From the NCBI RefSeq assembly GCF_009796745.1, contig NZ_CP047024.1, forward strand, positions 1,860,001-1,924,000: 64,000 nt of DNA, in the 5' to 3' direction. The notes under the pieces are model-generated. The model was not told the origin of the DNA. It did not search any database and worked only from the letters and a program-made list of their open reading frames with translations. The position numbers and the translations under genes were made by a program. This document shows, one piece after another, positions 18,121 through 26,005 of this stretch. Every line of letters begins with the position of its first letter. Position 1 is the stretch's first letter. The stretch comes from Paraglaciecola sp. L1A13. GTDB lineage: Bacteria > Pseudomonadota > Gammaproteobacteria > Enterobacterales > Alteromonadaceae.

Positions 18121-18981
18121 TTACACCGTATCAATTGTACTGCGCCTTTGTGATAACCACAGTGCGATGCCAATAATGAAACCGCCAAGCGCAAGCCGGC
18201 TAAAATCTGTATCTATTTGCCAAAGCACAAGATTGACAATCAGCCCAGCGGGTATGAGTGCATTATTCATAATGGCCAACGTACCTGCCGAGACCTTCAG
18301 AGCACCTTGATTCCAAAAGTAGTAACCCATTCCAGATGCCATCACACCCAACCATAACAGCACGCCCCACTGGGTTGTATTTTGCGGTAATTGATTGGTA
18401 TTTCCGAACATAACGAAGGCAGGTAAAGCCACGGCAAGGGCGCCAATGTAGAACCATGCGAATATATTATGGTTAGAAATGGAGGGCGGGAATGTGGATG
18501 CCAGTTTCCGGTAGCCAACCTGACCAAGCGCAAAGCAAAGATTAGCCCCTTGCACAATAATAAAGCCTGTCCAGAAGTGCTCACTGACGTCCTCAAAACG
18601 AATGATTGCCGCGCCAACAGTGGCAATTAGCGCACACAACATATGAAAAGGAGAGAACCGCTTGAATAGCGCATCGTTGAGCATAGTCACATAAAGCGGA
18701 GTGAAAATAGTAAACAGGAGTACTTCCGGTACAGATAAATAAAGAAATGAATGGTAGAAAAAAATGTACATTATACCTAGCTGTAATGCGCCTAAACAGG
18801 CGAGAGCTAGCTTTTGCTTAGCGCTCAGTAGCGAAAACTTCAGAAAGGGTAAGAACAGGAGAGATGCGAGTAATACTCGAGTAAGAACAGAAAAATAGCT
18901 ATCTACGGCGCCCGCCAAATACTCGCCTATTAGAGAAAACGAAAATGCCCATAAAACTGTGACGGCGACTAAATAAAACAC
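18121..18981 (-). CDS. DMT-superfamily (EamA) transporter
   Basis: 286 residues with about ten hydrophobic helices in two halves (about 1-130 and 145-275). Signature segments are LWAFSFSLIGEYLAG at the N-terminus and SAGTLAIMNNALIPAGLIVNL near the end. It belongs to the EamA group; substrate unknown. Convergent with the DUF6314 gene, with 58 bp between stops and a weak hairpin there. Confidence 0.85.
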   Translation of the reverse strand: MFYLVAVTVLWAFSFSLIGEYLAGAVDSYFSVLTRVLLASLLFLPFLKFSLLSAKQKLALACLGALQLGIMYIFFYHSFLYLSVPEVLLFTIFTPLYVTMLNDALFKRFSPFHMLCALIATVGAAIIRFEDVSEHFWTGFIIVQGANLCFALGQVGYRKLASTFPPSISNHNIFAWFYIGALAVALPAFVMFGNTNQLPQNTTQWGVLLWLGVMASGMGYYFWNQGALKVSAGTLAIMNNALIPAGLIVNLVLWQIDTDFSRLALGGFIIGIALWLSQRRSTIDTV

Positions 18982-19539
18982 GCGAGACTCTTTTGCAAAA
19001 TTGTGTGCGCGCTAAAGTATTGCATCGCGCCGGTTTAATCAAGATTACTGTTTTGATTATGCTGTGGGGCAAATAGACGTTAGCCATTCCGTGTCAGTCA
19101 TTTTTTAGCCATCCCGTGTTAGTCATTTTAATGTAGATAAGTGCAGATAACCTATTTGTGATTGTCTCAATTGGGGGATCTACAAAAGCCACTTTTTAGC
19201 GGAACGACGCCACATCGTTTTTAAATGGAAATGATTAAGACACCAATCTTAATTCTTAGCCATTTGGAACCGTATGTAGCAAAAATACATAGCAAAGCCC
19301 TCTTGATAACTGACGTCATAATTTAGTCGCTCAAAAAATCGTTATCGAGCATGTTGTATTAATTTGTTATAATGAATTTCCCGTTAATTTTTCAGACTAA
19401 AGTGAGTGATTAAATGTATCGCTCATTTATGGTGATCTAACGCTTAGACTGCCTCCTTAATAGAGTCAAACAGGGATATGAAAAAAGCGCCGACAACTCA
19501 GTCAGGGTAATAGACGTATTATTAAAAGGATATTTAACT
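18982..19539. other. Intergenic region with a 25-bp tandem repeat
   Basis: A pair of near-identical 25-bp units lies at 19080-19129 (listed separately). A TATAAT at 19368-19373 and a hairpin (TGAGTGAT / ATCGCTCA, about 19402-19424) precede the DUF4177 gene. No gene seen. Confidence 0.5.
19080..19129. repeat. Two adjacent 25-bp direct repeats
   Basis: Unit TTAGCCATTCCGTG-TCAGTCATTTT occurs at 19080-19104 and again at 19105-19129 with two substitutions (TTCC to TCCC, TCAG to TTAG) and no gap. Confidence 0.8.
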
Positions 19540-19818
19540 ATGAAGAGTGTTTTTAAAATTGTTTTACTGATGAGTTTTATTAACATGTTAAGCGGATGCG
19601 CTATTTCACCTTCTAGCGCACAAAAGTGGGAGTACAAAAGAGTGGTGCTCGACCCTCTTGACGGAAAAAACATTTTTCAAATTGCCGAAGAGGGCGTTAC
19701 TGCTGAAACTCTGCTTGCTGAATATCATGCGAAAATTAATGCATTTGGTCATTCTGGTTGGGAACTAATCTCTGTATCGCCTGATACAAAAACGCTTTTT
19801 TTCAAACGACGTTTGTAG
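19540..19818 (+). CDS. DUF4177-family lipoprotein
   Basis: 92 residues. The signal peptide ends in the lipobox MLSGC (Cys near residue 20). The mature part shows the DUF4177 pattern: KWEYKRVVLD near the start, then HSGWELISVSPD and a final TLFFKRRL. Function of the family is unknown. AAAGGA lies upstream of the ATG at about 8 bp. Confidence 0.85.
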   Translation: MKSVFKIVLLMSFINMLSGCAISPSSAQKWEYKRVVLDPLDGKNIFQIAEEGVTAETLLAEYHAKINAFGHSGWELISVSPDTKTLFFKRRL

Positions 19819-19885
19819 TTAAAAAGGGTTGGTATTCAAGCACCAATATTGCGCAATTGGAGTCACAACCCATTCTACAAATTTT
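19812..19885. terminator. Nested inverted repeats between convergent genes
   Basis: TTTGTAG (19812-19818) pairs with CTACAAA (19875-19881); GGGTTG (19826-19831) with CAACCC (19866-19871); TTGGT with ACCAA inside. On the plus strand TTTT follows. It could serve both the DUF4177 and the lpxL-type genes. Confidence 0.45.
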
Positions 19886-19902
19886 ATGCTTATTTTTGCT
19901 GA

Positions 19903-20802
19903 TTAATACACGGAAGGTTCACCCGCCGGACGTGTTTTAAATCTGCGGTGCACCCACATGTATTGGTCAGGCTGCTCTTTGATAGCGTTTTCGATCATCT
20001 GGTTGATGATCGTAGCGTCTTGAACCTCGTCTCCGCTGGGGAATTCAGTCTCTGGTACCGCAAAAGTAACTTGATATTGGTTCGTTTTAAGATCTCGTTT
20101 GTGTGACACAAATACCGGCTTGGCTTTGCCTAATCTCATTAATTTACTTGCTGAGGTCACCGTCGTAGCAGGTATGCCGAAAAAGGGAGCAAACACTGAG
20201 TTTTTGATCCCGTGATCCTGATCGGGAGAAAACCATACGGTGCGTCCTTCACGCAAAGTGCGAATAATTGCCCGCATGTCAGAACGCTCAAATACGTTTT
20301 TAAAAACACGTTTTCTGCCGCTGGTGATGACATATTCAAAAACAGGATCGTTATTTTTACGGTAGACAACATCAATATCTGCCACCAAGTTGACCATCAT
20401 GCCCGCTAAATCTAAATGCGTATAATGCCCGCCAATTAGCAACACGCCTTGGCCATTTTCTGTCGCAGACTTTAGGACATCTAACCCATTGACCGTAAAA
20501 CGCTTGCGCAATGAATCTGGATTAGCCCACCAAGCCCAAGCTATTTCAAAAAAACCAATACCGTTGGCAACAAAGATATCTTTGACCAATTGCGCTTGCT
20601 CAGCAGCAGACTTTTCAGGAAAACACAGGGCAATATTTGTGGTGGTAATATGGCGACGGCGTTTAAGCAATCGATAGCCAATTTTACCAAATGCACTACC
20701 CGCCAACATTTTCACTTTGAAGGGGAGTATGGAAATTATTCTCAGTAAAAACACAGCTAACCAGCTGCCCCAATGTCTAGGGTGTAAAAGTGATAGTGAC
20801 AT
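19903..20802 (-). CDS. LpxL/LpxM-type lipid A biosynthesis acyltransferase
   Basis: 299 residues. A hydrophobic N-terminus (LAVFLLRIISILPF) anchors it to the inner membrane. The catalytic HX4D-type motif is GGHYTHLDLAG near residues 115-125, and later blocks DQDHGIKNSVFAPFFG and EQPDQYMWVHRRFKTRP are classic for lauroyl/myristoyl transfer to lipid A. It acts in lipopolysaccharide assembly. Whether it is LpxL or LpxM cannot be decided without a comparison. Single gene, with the halogenase operon end 167 bp upstream. Confidence 0.9.
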   Translation of the reverse strand: MSLSLLHPRHWGSWLAVFLLRIISILPFKVKMLAGSAFGKIGYRLLKRRRHITTTNIALCFPEKSAAEQAQLVKDIFVANGIGFFEIAWAWWANPDSLRKRFTVNGLDVLKSATENGQGVLLIGGHYTHLDLAGMMVNLVADIDVVYRKNNDPVFEYVITSGRKRVFKNVFERSDMRAIIRTLREGRTVWFSPDQDHGIKNSVFAPFFGIPATTVTSASKLMRLGKAKPVFVSHKRDLKTNQYQVTFAVPETEFPSGDEVQDATIINQMIENAIKEQPDQYMWVHRRFKTRPAGEPSVY

Positions 20803-20969
20803 GAATTAGTAGGCCATCCGAAAAATATAAATTACGTTCGCTAAAGATCAGCGACTATAACAAAAATGCCTTTTTATATGCAGGGTAGGTAAGCATTATT
20901 TTTACCTTTTAATGATTTTATTTTTCCACATTTATTCGATTCGTTATTTTTTCGCCGTGTTCAAGTGGA

Positions 20970-22508
20970 TTATGACGAGCGGATTTTATGCAAAAATTGT
21001 CGATTAGTGGGTAAACCACTGAGTAGCTTCTCGGTATTGTGCCGGGTTTCATTGCGCAAACGGTCTATCAGTATCGCTTCTTTTTTGGCGAATGCGCCGC
21101 TGCATTGTTGGGTCGTAATAAAGTCCATTCCATACAGTACGTATTGTTTGCTTGCCGAAGAAAACAGCTCAAAACGTTGGTCACTTTCATACACGCCCGG
21201 CGCTTGGGTACGCCATAATGTTAAAGCATCTTGCAAACTTTCAGGGATAGATTCAGGCTGCTGGTGTTCACGCCAATAAGCACTGTCTTGGCGCTCAGTA
21301 AGTAGATAATGCAGTTTAAGAAAATCAATAATTTCCTGCCAACGTTGTAAGGTCAGTTTGTTAAATCGCTTGGCGAGTACCGTCATTGCAGCGCGTTCAC
21401 GGGGGAGTTGTTCACTAACCCATTGTGCTGACTTTTCAATCAAAACCAAAGCGGTTGCTTCTAGGGGTTCGACAAAGCCTGCCGATACGCCAATCGCGAC
21501 ACAGTTTTGATGCCAGAAGCTTGATCTGTGACCCGGAATGAATTTGATGCAGCGCGGCGTAATCTCCTGTTTAGCAAGGTAGGGGTCGTTTTGCACATAA
21601 CGAAGCAAAGTGTTTTCTGCCTCGTCAGCAGAGGTGAAATCACTGGAAAATACATGTCCAATCCCTCGACGGTTTTGCAGGGCAATGTCCCAAATCCAGC
21701 CGCTCTTTTGCGCAGTTGCGACGGTACAAGATGCAATGGGCACCTCGTCACAAGCGTGTTCTATCTGCAAGGCTAAGGCAGTATCGTTAAACAAAATGTG
21801 TTGTTTTGAGATGAATGGGATCTGATAATGTTTACCTATCAATATAGCGCCAAAACCACTGCAATCTATGAATAAGTCGCCCTCAATTGACTCCCCAGTA
21901 GCTAATACGACGGTAGCGATATCACCGTTAGGTTCCGATGTTACGTTTGCTACATGGCCTTGCAGATAGTTAACGCCAAGGATACCAACACAATGTTCAT
22001 GCAGCATGCTAACGAATTTTTCCGCGTTAAGGTGATAACCATAATTGAGATTGAACGCATATTCTGGCATTTGCGGTAACTTAGGGGATAAATTGCGCTC
22101 GCAAATTGTGCCTTGTGCACATACCCAGTTTTCAAAATTACTGTCTTTTACAGAACCCGACCAATGCTGGGCCGCGTTCACAGTACCGTACCCAATTGGC
22201 GTCGTGAAAGGGTGATAATAGTGCTCACCTTTTCCTTTCGTCCAGCCTACAAACTTAGAGGCTTGCTTGAAGCTGGCATCACAACAGGATAAAAATGCGC
22301 GTTCAGATAGGCCGATTTGCCGCAGGGTGTCGCGCATGGTGGGCCAAGTTCCTTCGCCCACACCCAAATTTTTAACGTCAGGGGACTCCACTAAAACAAT
22401 TTCGACGTCTTGAGTCTGTGGGTTTTCACTACGGTGCTGGGCAGCAATAATGCCAGCCGTTAGCCATCCTGCGGTGCCGCCGCCAACAATCACAATCTTA
22501 GTCTTCAT
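20970..22508 (-). CDS. Flavin-dependent tryptophan-halogenase family protein (paralogue 1)
   Basis: 512 residues. FAD motif GGGTAGWLTAG (9-19), VGEGTWPTMR (50-59) and the Lys81 that carries the halogenating intermediate in characterised enzymes (ASFKQAS). The signature WxWxIP reads WIWDIA (271-276), with Ala replacing Pro. The substrate-side Glu is in GFVEPLEATA (Glu350). It is the last gene of the minus-strand operon, 25 bp after its paralogue. Members of this TonB/SapC-linked clade have not been given a firm native substrate, so chlorination or bromination is an inference from fold and motifs. Confidence 0.9.
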   Translation of the reverse strand: MKTKIVIVGGGTAGWLTAGIIAAQHRSENPQTQDVEIVLVESPDVKNLGVGEGTWPTMRDTLRQIGLSERAFLSCCDASFKQASKFVGWTKGKGEHYYHPFTTPIGYGTVNAAQHWSGSVKDSNFENWVCAQGTICERNLSPKLPQMPEYAFNLNYGYHLNAEKFVSMLHEHCVGILGVNYLQGHVANVTSEPNGDIATVVLATGESIEGDLFIDCSGFGAILIGKHYQIPFISKQHILFNDTALALQIEHACDEVPIASCTVATAQKSGWIWDIALQNRRGIGHVFSSDFTSADEAENTLLRYVQNDPYLAKQEITPRCIKFIPGHRSSFWHQNCVAIGVSAGFVEPLEATALVLIEKSAQWVSEQLPRERAAMTVLAKRFNKLTLQRWQEIIDFLKLHYLLTERQDSAYWREHQQPESIPESLQDALTLWRTQAPGVYESDQRFELFSSASKQYVLYGMDFITTQQCSGAFAKKEAILIDRLRNETRHNTEKLLSGLPTNRQFLHKIRSS

Positions 22509-22533
22509 GGGTATTACCTAAAAAGTGGATAAG

Positions 22534-24018
22534 TTACCGGTCCAGAGCGGGACAATACGTATGAATAAAGTCTGCGTGGGCGGGTAATTGCGTAACAGAA
22601 TGATTAATCGTTTTTGACAGCGCCATCATTTGTTGTTGTAAATTTTCAGGTGTTAACATGCGACTCCCCCCATGATGTTGCTTGGGTAATAAACCTTGTC
22701 CCATCATCACTTGCACCCATGAGTCTACTCGGAATAACGCTACATCATCGGGCCAGGCATAAGCGTTTTCGTGAAACATTGCCATACGATGCGCAAGCGA
22801 ATCGGGAATAGCCATGGTGCGGTAATGTTGCCAAAATGGACTGTCGTTACGCTGCGTTAAGTGGTAATGCAAAATAATAAAATCGCGTACAGTTTCGAGT
22901 TCTAATTGGGTTTCGCGATTAAATTGTTCGCTAAGCAGATGAGTGTTGCCCCCAAAAGGAAATAATTTCATCAACCGCACTAAAGCGGTGGTTATCAAGT
23001 GAATACTGGTTGATTCTAGGGGTTCGAGAAATCCGCTTGATAAGCCAATAGCAATACAGTTTTTGTGCCAAGCTTTTTTACGTCTTCCAGTGGTAAAGCG
23101 AAGTTGTCGCGGCTCGCTAATGGTTGATCCCTTGATATTTCCCATCAACGTACTGCGAGCCTCATCGTCAGACAAAAATTGACTACTATAAACTATGCCA
23201 TTACCCACGCGATTTTGTAGGGGGATGCGCCATTGCCAGCCAGCTGAATGGGCAATAGCTTGCGTGTATGGGCGGGGGGCTTCAACTGCTTCCGTCTGCA
23301 CCGCAATAGCGCTATCGGCTGCTAACCAGTGACTCCAATCCTCGTACTGAACTTGTAAATTTTCATCAATGAGCAAACCGCGAAAGCCGGTACAATCAAT
23401 GAAAATATCACCCGATACCGTACTACCATTATCTAACGTAATCGACGCAATATTACCCGTCTGGTCATTTTGGATTTTTTCTATGCGCCCCTCTATGCGT
23501 TTGACCCCAGCAATTTCACTTTTTGTGCGTAAATAGGCGGCGTATGCGGTAGCATTCAAATGATAAGCGAAATTGAGGGGTTTGTTACCTGCCATTGTGG
23601 CAAATTTATTGGCTTTCGCTGCTTTAAGTTCTAGGCAATAATCGTCTAAGCTTCCACCAAAGCCTTGGGCTTTCGCTTCAAGCCAAAACTCATGAAACTC
23701 AGCCATCCATGACCGTTGGCCTATTTCGCCAAATGAATGAAAGTAGCTTTCGTCTTGCTGACCCCAGTTATTAAACTGGATCCCCAGTTTAAATGTGGCG
23801 TGAGTGGCTGCCATAAACTCTTGTTCGTCGATACCTACTAAGCGATGAAAGGTACGCATAGTGGGAATAGTGGCCTCACCAACGCCTACTGATCCTATTT
23901 GGTCAGATTCAACCAAGGTGATATCGAGCAATTTACCGAGGCGAGTTACTAAACTATATGCTGTTAGCCAACCGGCCGTTCCGCCTCCCGCCACTACTAC
24001 TTTGGTCTTTGCTTGCAT
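22534..24018 (-). CDS. Flavin-dependent tryptophan-halogenase family protein (paralogue 2)
   Basis: 494 residues. FAD motif AGGGTAGWLTAY (10-21), VGEATIPTMR (46-55), catalytic Lys77 (ATFKLGI) and an intact WxWxIP motif (WQWRIP, 261-266). Glu335 is in GFLEPLEST. All key halogenase residues are therefore present, unlike the partner which has lost the Pro. It lies 25 bp upstream of the other copy and 15 bp after the cupin gene, so the genes are very likely one transcript. Flavin reductase is not encoded here. Confidence 0.92.
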   Translation of the reverse strand: MQAKTKVVVAGGGTAGWLTAYSLVTRLGKLLDITLVESDQIGSVGVGEATIPTMRTFHRLVGIDEQEFMAATHATFKLGIQFNNWGQQDESYFHSFGEIGQRSWMAEFHEFWLEAKAQGFGGSLDDYCLELKAAKANKFATMAGNKPLNFAYHLNATAYAAYLRTKSEIAGVKRIEGRIEKIQNDQTGNIASITLDNGSTVSGDIFIDCTGFRGLLIDENLQVQYEDWSHWLAADSAIAVQTEAVEAPRPYTQAIAHSAGWQWRIPLQNRVGNGIVYSSQFLSDDEARSTLMGNIKGSTISEPRQLRFTTGRRKKAWHKNCIAIGLSSGFLEPLESTSIHLITTALVRLMKLFPFGGNTHLLSEQFNRETQLELETVRDFIILHYHLTQRNDSPFWQHYRTMAIPDSLAHRMAMFHENAYAWPDDVALFRVDSWVQVMMGQGLLPKQHHGGSRMLTPENLQQQMMALSKTINHSVTQLPAHADFIHTYCPALDR

Positions 24019-24033
24019 GTTGGTCTCTTATCT

Positions 24034-25065
24034 TTAGCGGTTTAGGTTGTTGCGTAACATGGCACGCAAGCGTCGAGCTTGGTTGTCGTCCATGGTAGCT
24101 AGCAATCCGTGACTTTCTGGGGGAAGATGCTCGAGTACCTGCTCACTATCGGCGAAAATGTAGTAATCAAATAACGCCTTCCACGCTTCTTTTTCTCTGT
24201 TCGAGCGATCCCTTACGCTCATCATGGCGTGCATTAACGCATCCATCGGGTTACCTAAATAAGGTGCTGCCGTCATCCACCAAAAGTTCACCATGGCATT
24301 GAAACGATCAAAAGCTTCTACTTCGTGCCACCACATATTGGGGTAATATAAGGCGTCCCCAGGTTCAAGGTCGGCAATGTAGGCGTTTTCAAGAGCGGTT
24401 TTTAAACGCGGAAAACGCGCGAAATCAGGTGTGCCAAGGTTCGCTAAGGTGACAACTTGTCCGCCGGGTGTGGGTGTTAAAGGCCCCGGATATAGATTGT
24501 GCACTTGCTCCGGTGGGAACAAGGTAAAACGTCGTTTTCCTAACACACAACAGGCAATGTTTTTGGGCTGGTCGAAATGCGCTGCAGCAACCGATTCCGT
24601 GCCCAGCCAAATTTTAGCGACTGGCTGATTATTGTTAAATTCGGCATGGTTAAACGTTAATTGATGGGTTTGGCTCAGGGTGGGGAAACCTTCATCTAAT
24701 CTTAGTGAATTGATATAGAAGTAATCGTGTTGTTCTCGAGCCAATTGAGCGCGTATTGCGGCGAATACGTCGGGTATGGTCCCAGGCTCACTCGTAAAGT
24801 TAAAGCCGGTACAGGATGAGTTGTAACCAAACCGAGCGTTGATTGCAGCAGGACCTTTATACACGACTGTCGGACGCTGGCTATAATGCTGTTCTAGTAG
24901 CCCCATTACGTTGTCAGAAGACGATTTCCCCGCTTTGACGAGGGGCCAATCTTTTACTAAACCTTTCAGTATTACCGGCTGAGCCATTGAAAAAAGCTCA
25001 TCATAAGGTATAGAGTGAGGCGTGATCCCTTCGAGTACGATAACGTTATTTTTGCTGGTTGACAT
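24034..25065 (-). CDS. Cupin_8 / JmjC-like Fe(II)-2-oxoglutarate oxygenase-type protein
   Basis: 343 residues. The metal triad is visible as His163 and Asp165 in AAHFDQP and His247 in MWWHEV. The block NIACCVLGKRRFTLFPPEQV follows the HxD and is typical of this family, and YYPNMWWHEVEA supplies the second part. An N-terminal segment PVILKGLVKDWP matches the usual cupin_8 start. It is inferred to hydroxylate a protein or small molecule. It sits between SapC and halogenase paralogue 2 in the same operon. Confidence 0.88.
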   Translation of the reverse strand: MSTSKNNVIVLEGITPHSIPYDELFSMAQPVILKGLVKDWPLVKAGKSSSDNVMGLLEQHYSQRPTVVYKGPAAINARFGYNSSCTGFNFTSEPGTIPDVFAAIRAQLAREQHDYFYINSLRLDEGFPTLSQTHQLTFNHAEFNNNQPVAKIWLGTESVAAAHFDQPKNIACCVLGKRRFTLFPPEQVHNLYPGPLTPTPGGQVVTLANLGTPDFARFPRLKTALENAYIADLEPGDALYYPNMWWHEVEAFDRFNAMVNFWWMTAAPYLGNPMDALMHAMMSVRDRSNREKEAWKALFDYYIFADSEQVLEHLPPESHGLLATMDDNQARRLRAMLRNNLNR

Positions 25066-25092
25066 GTGGGCTCGACCTTAGTGAAATGAGAG

Positions 25093-25842
25093 TCAAAACA
25101 TCGCCAATTTAGCATTTTTTAGAGCGATTAATTGCTGAAAATTTCCCATTGAGTTGAGCACAAAAAACAATAGGCTCAGAACGCCATATTGGTGCAGTTT
25201 GGCAACACTCTCGCCATCCAATTGGGTTAGCTTTTCTTGGTTTATCGTATGGTAATGACTGAAATTCACTTCATCGACATTACTCAGTTTAATTTGAATG
25301 GAAACTGGCTCTAATAAATCCATTGATTCGACCAGCGTATATAGCGTTTTATCAAACACTAAACCTTGTTCAATGGTTCTTAAGGCCTTCATAATATAAG
25401 TAAGATAAGGGGCTTCACCACCAAATTGCAAAAATATATCTTCTCCATGCTCCGTGTTGACGCGCGGATCTTGTAGGTCAATACAGATAATTGGCTCAGC
25501 GGGCAGGGTGCTTGTTTGTTCGGTTTTTTTATAGCCCAAACTAAAAGGGCCTCTGGCAAGTAAGGCGGGTACAAACCGGGTTGTCCACCCGTTTTTCCCA
25601 AAAAATAGATTTTCATCTTTTGCAAGACCAAGGATCGCGTGTAATTGGGTTTGTCCGGTTTCCGGATGTTTGAAAAACACCAGTGGAAATTCTTTATGTA
25701 GCTCGCTTATTTCGGTGGCATGCACCAAAGTGCGATTAACATTTTGGGTTTGAGAATATTCAGGTCGTGTATCAACCTTCAAATCTTTATGATCAACATT
25801 ATTTAAGACTGTCGGATTACTCATAAGCATACTTCGCTTCAC
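25093..25842 (-). CDS. SapC-family protein
   Basis: 249 residues from GTG 25842; ATG codons at residues 5 and 7 are plausible alternative starts and no start is decided by a strong ribosome site. The SapC pattern is clear: EFPLVFFKHPETGQTQLHAI and the FFGKNGWTTRFVPALLARGPF block. Named after a Campylobacter S-layer gene, this family recurs beside TonB receptors and halogenases; its role is unknown. It follows the receptor across a strong hairpin and precedes the cupin gene by 27 bp. Confidence 0.85.
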   Translation of the reverse strand: MKRSMLMSNPTVLNNVDHKDLKVDTRPEYSQTQNVNRTLVHATEISELHKEFPLVFFKHPETGQTQLHAILGLAKDENLFFGKNGWTTRFVPALLARGPFSLGYKKTEQTSTLPAEPIICIDLQDPRVNTEHGEDIFLQFGGEAPYLTYIMKALRTIEQGLVFDKTLYTLVESMDLLEPVSIQIKLSNVDEVNFSHYHTINQEKLTQLDGESVAKLHQYGVLSLLFFVLNSMGNFQQLIALKNAKLAMF

Positions 25843-25904
25843 TATTTATGTTTTAAAATGGCATTTTAACCATACTAACGTGCTAAAAATGGCCAGGCAA
25901 CGAA

Positions 25905-25939
25905 CAAAAGTGAAACATCATTTGAGTGTTTCACTTTTG
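25905..25939. terminator. 13-bp-stem hairpin between TonB-receptor and SapC genes
   Basis: CAAAAGTGAAACA (25905-25917) and TGTTTCACTTTTG (25927-25939) pair perfectly around a 9-nt loop. On the minus strand there is no long T run after it, so it may attenuate read-through or protect the receptor mRNA 3' end rather than end the operon. Confidence 0.7.
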
Positions 25940-26005
25940 GATATTGTCGTGGTGTTTCATCCCCTCGGTCAGAGGACCTGCCCAGGAGAATTACATCTCT
26001 AGTCC

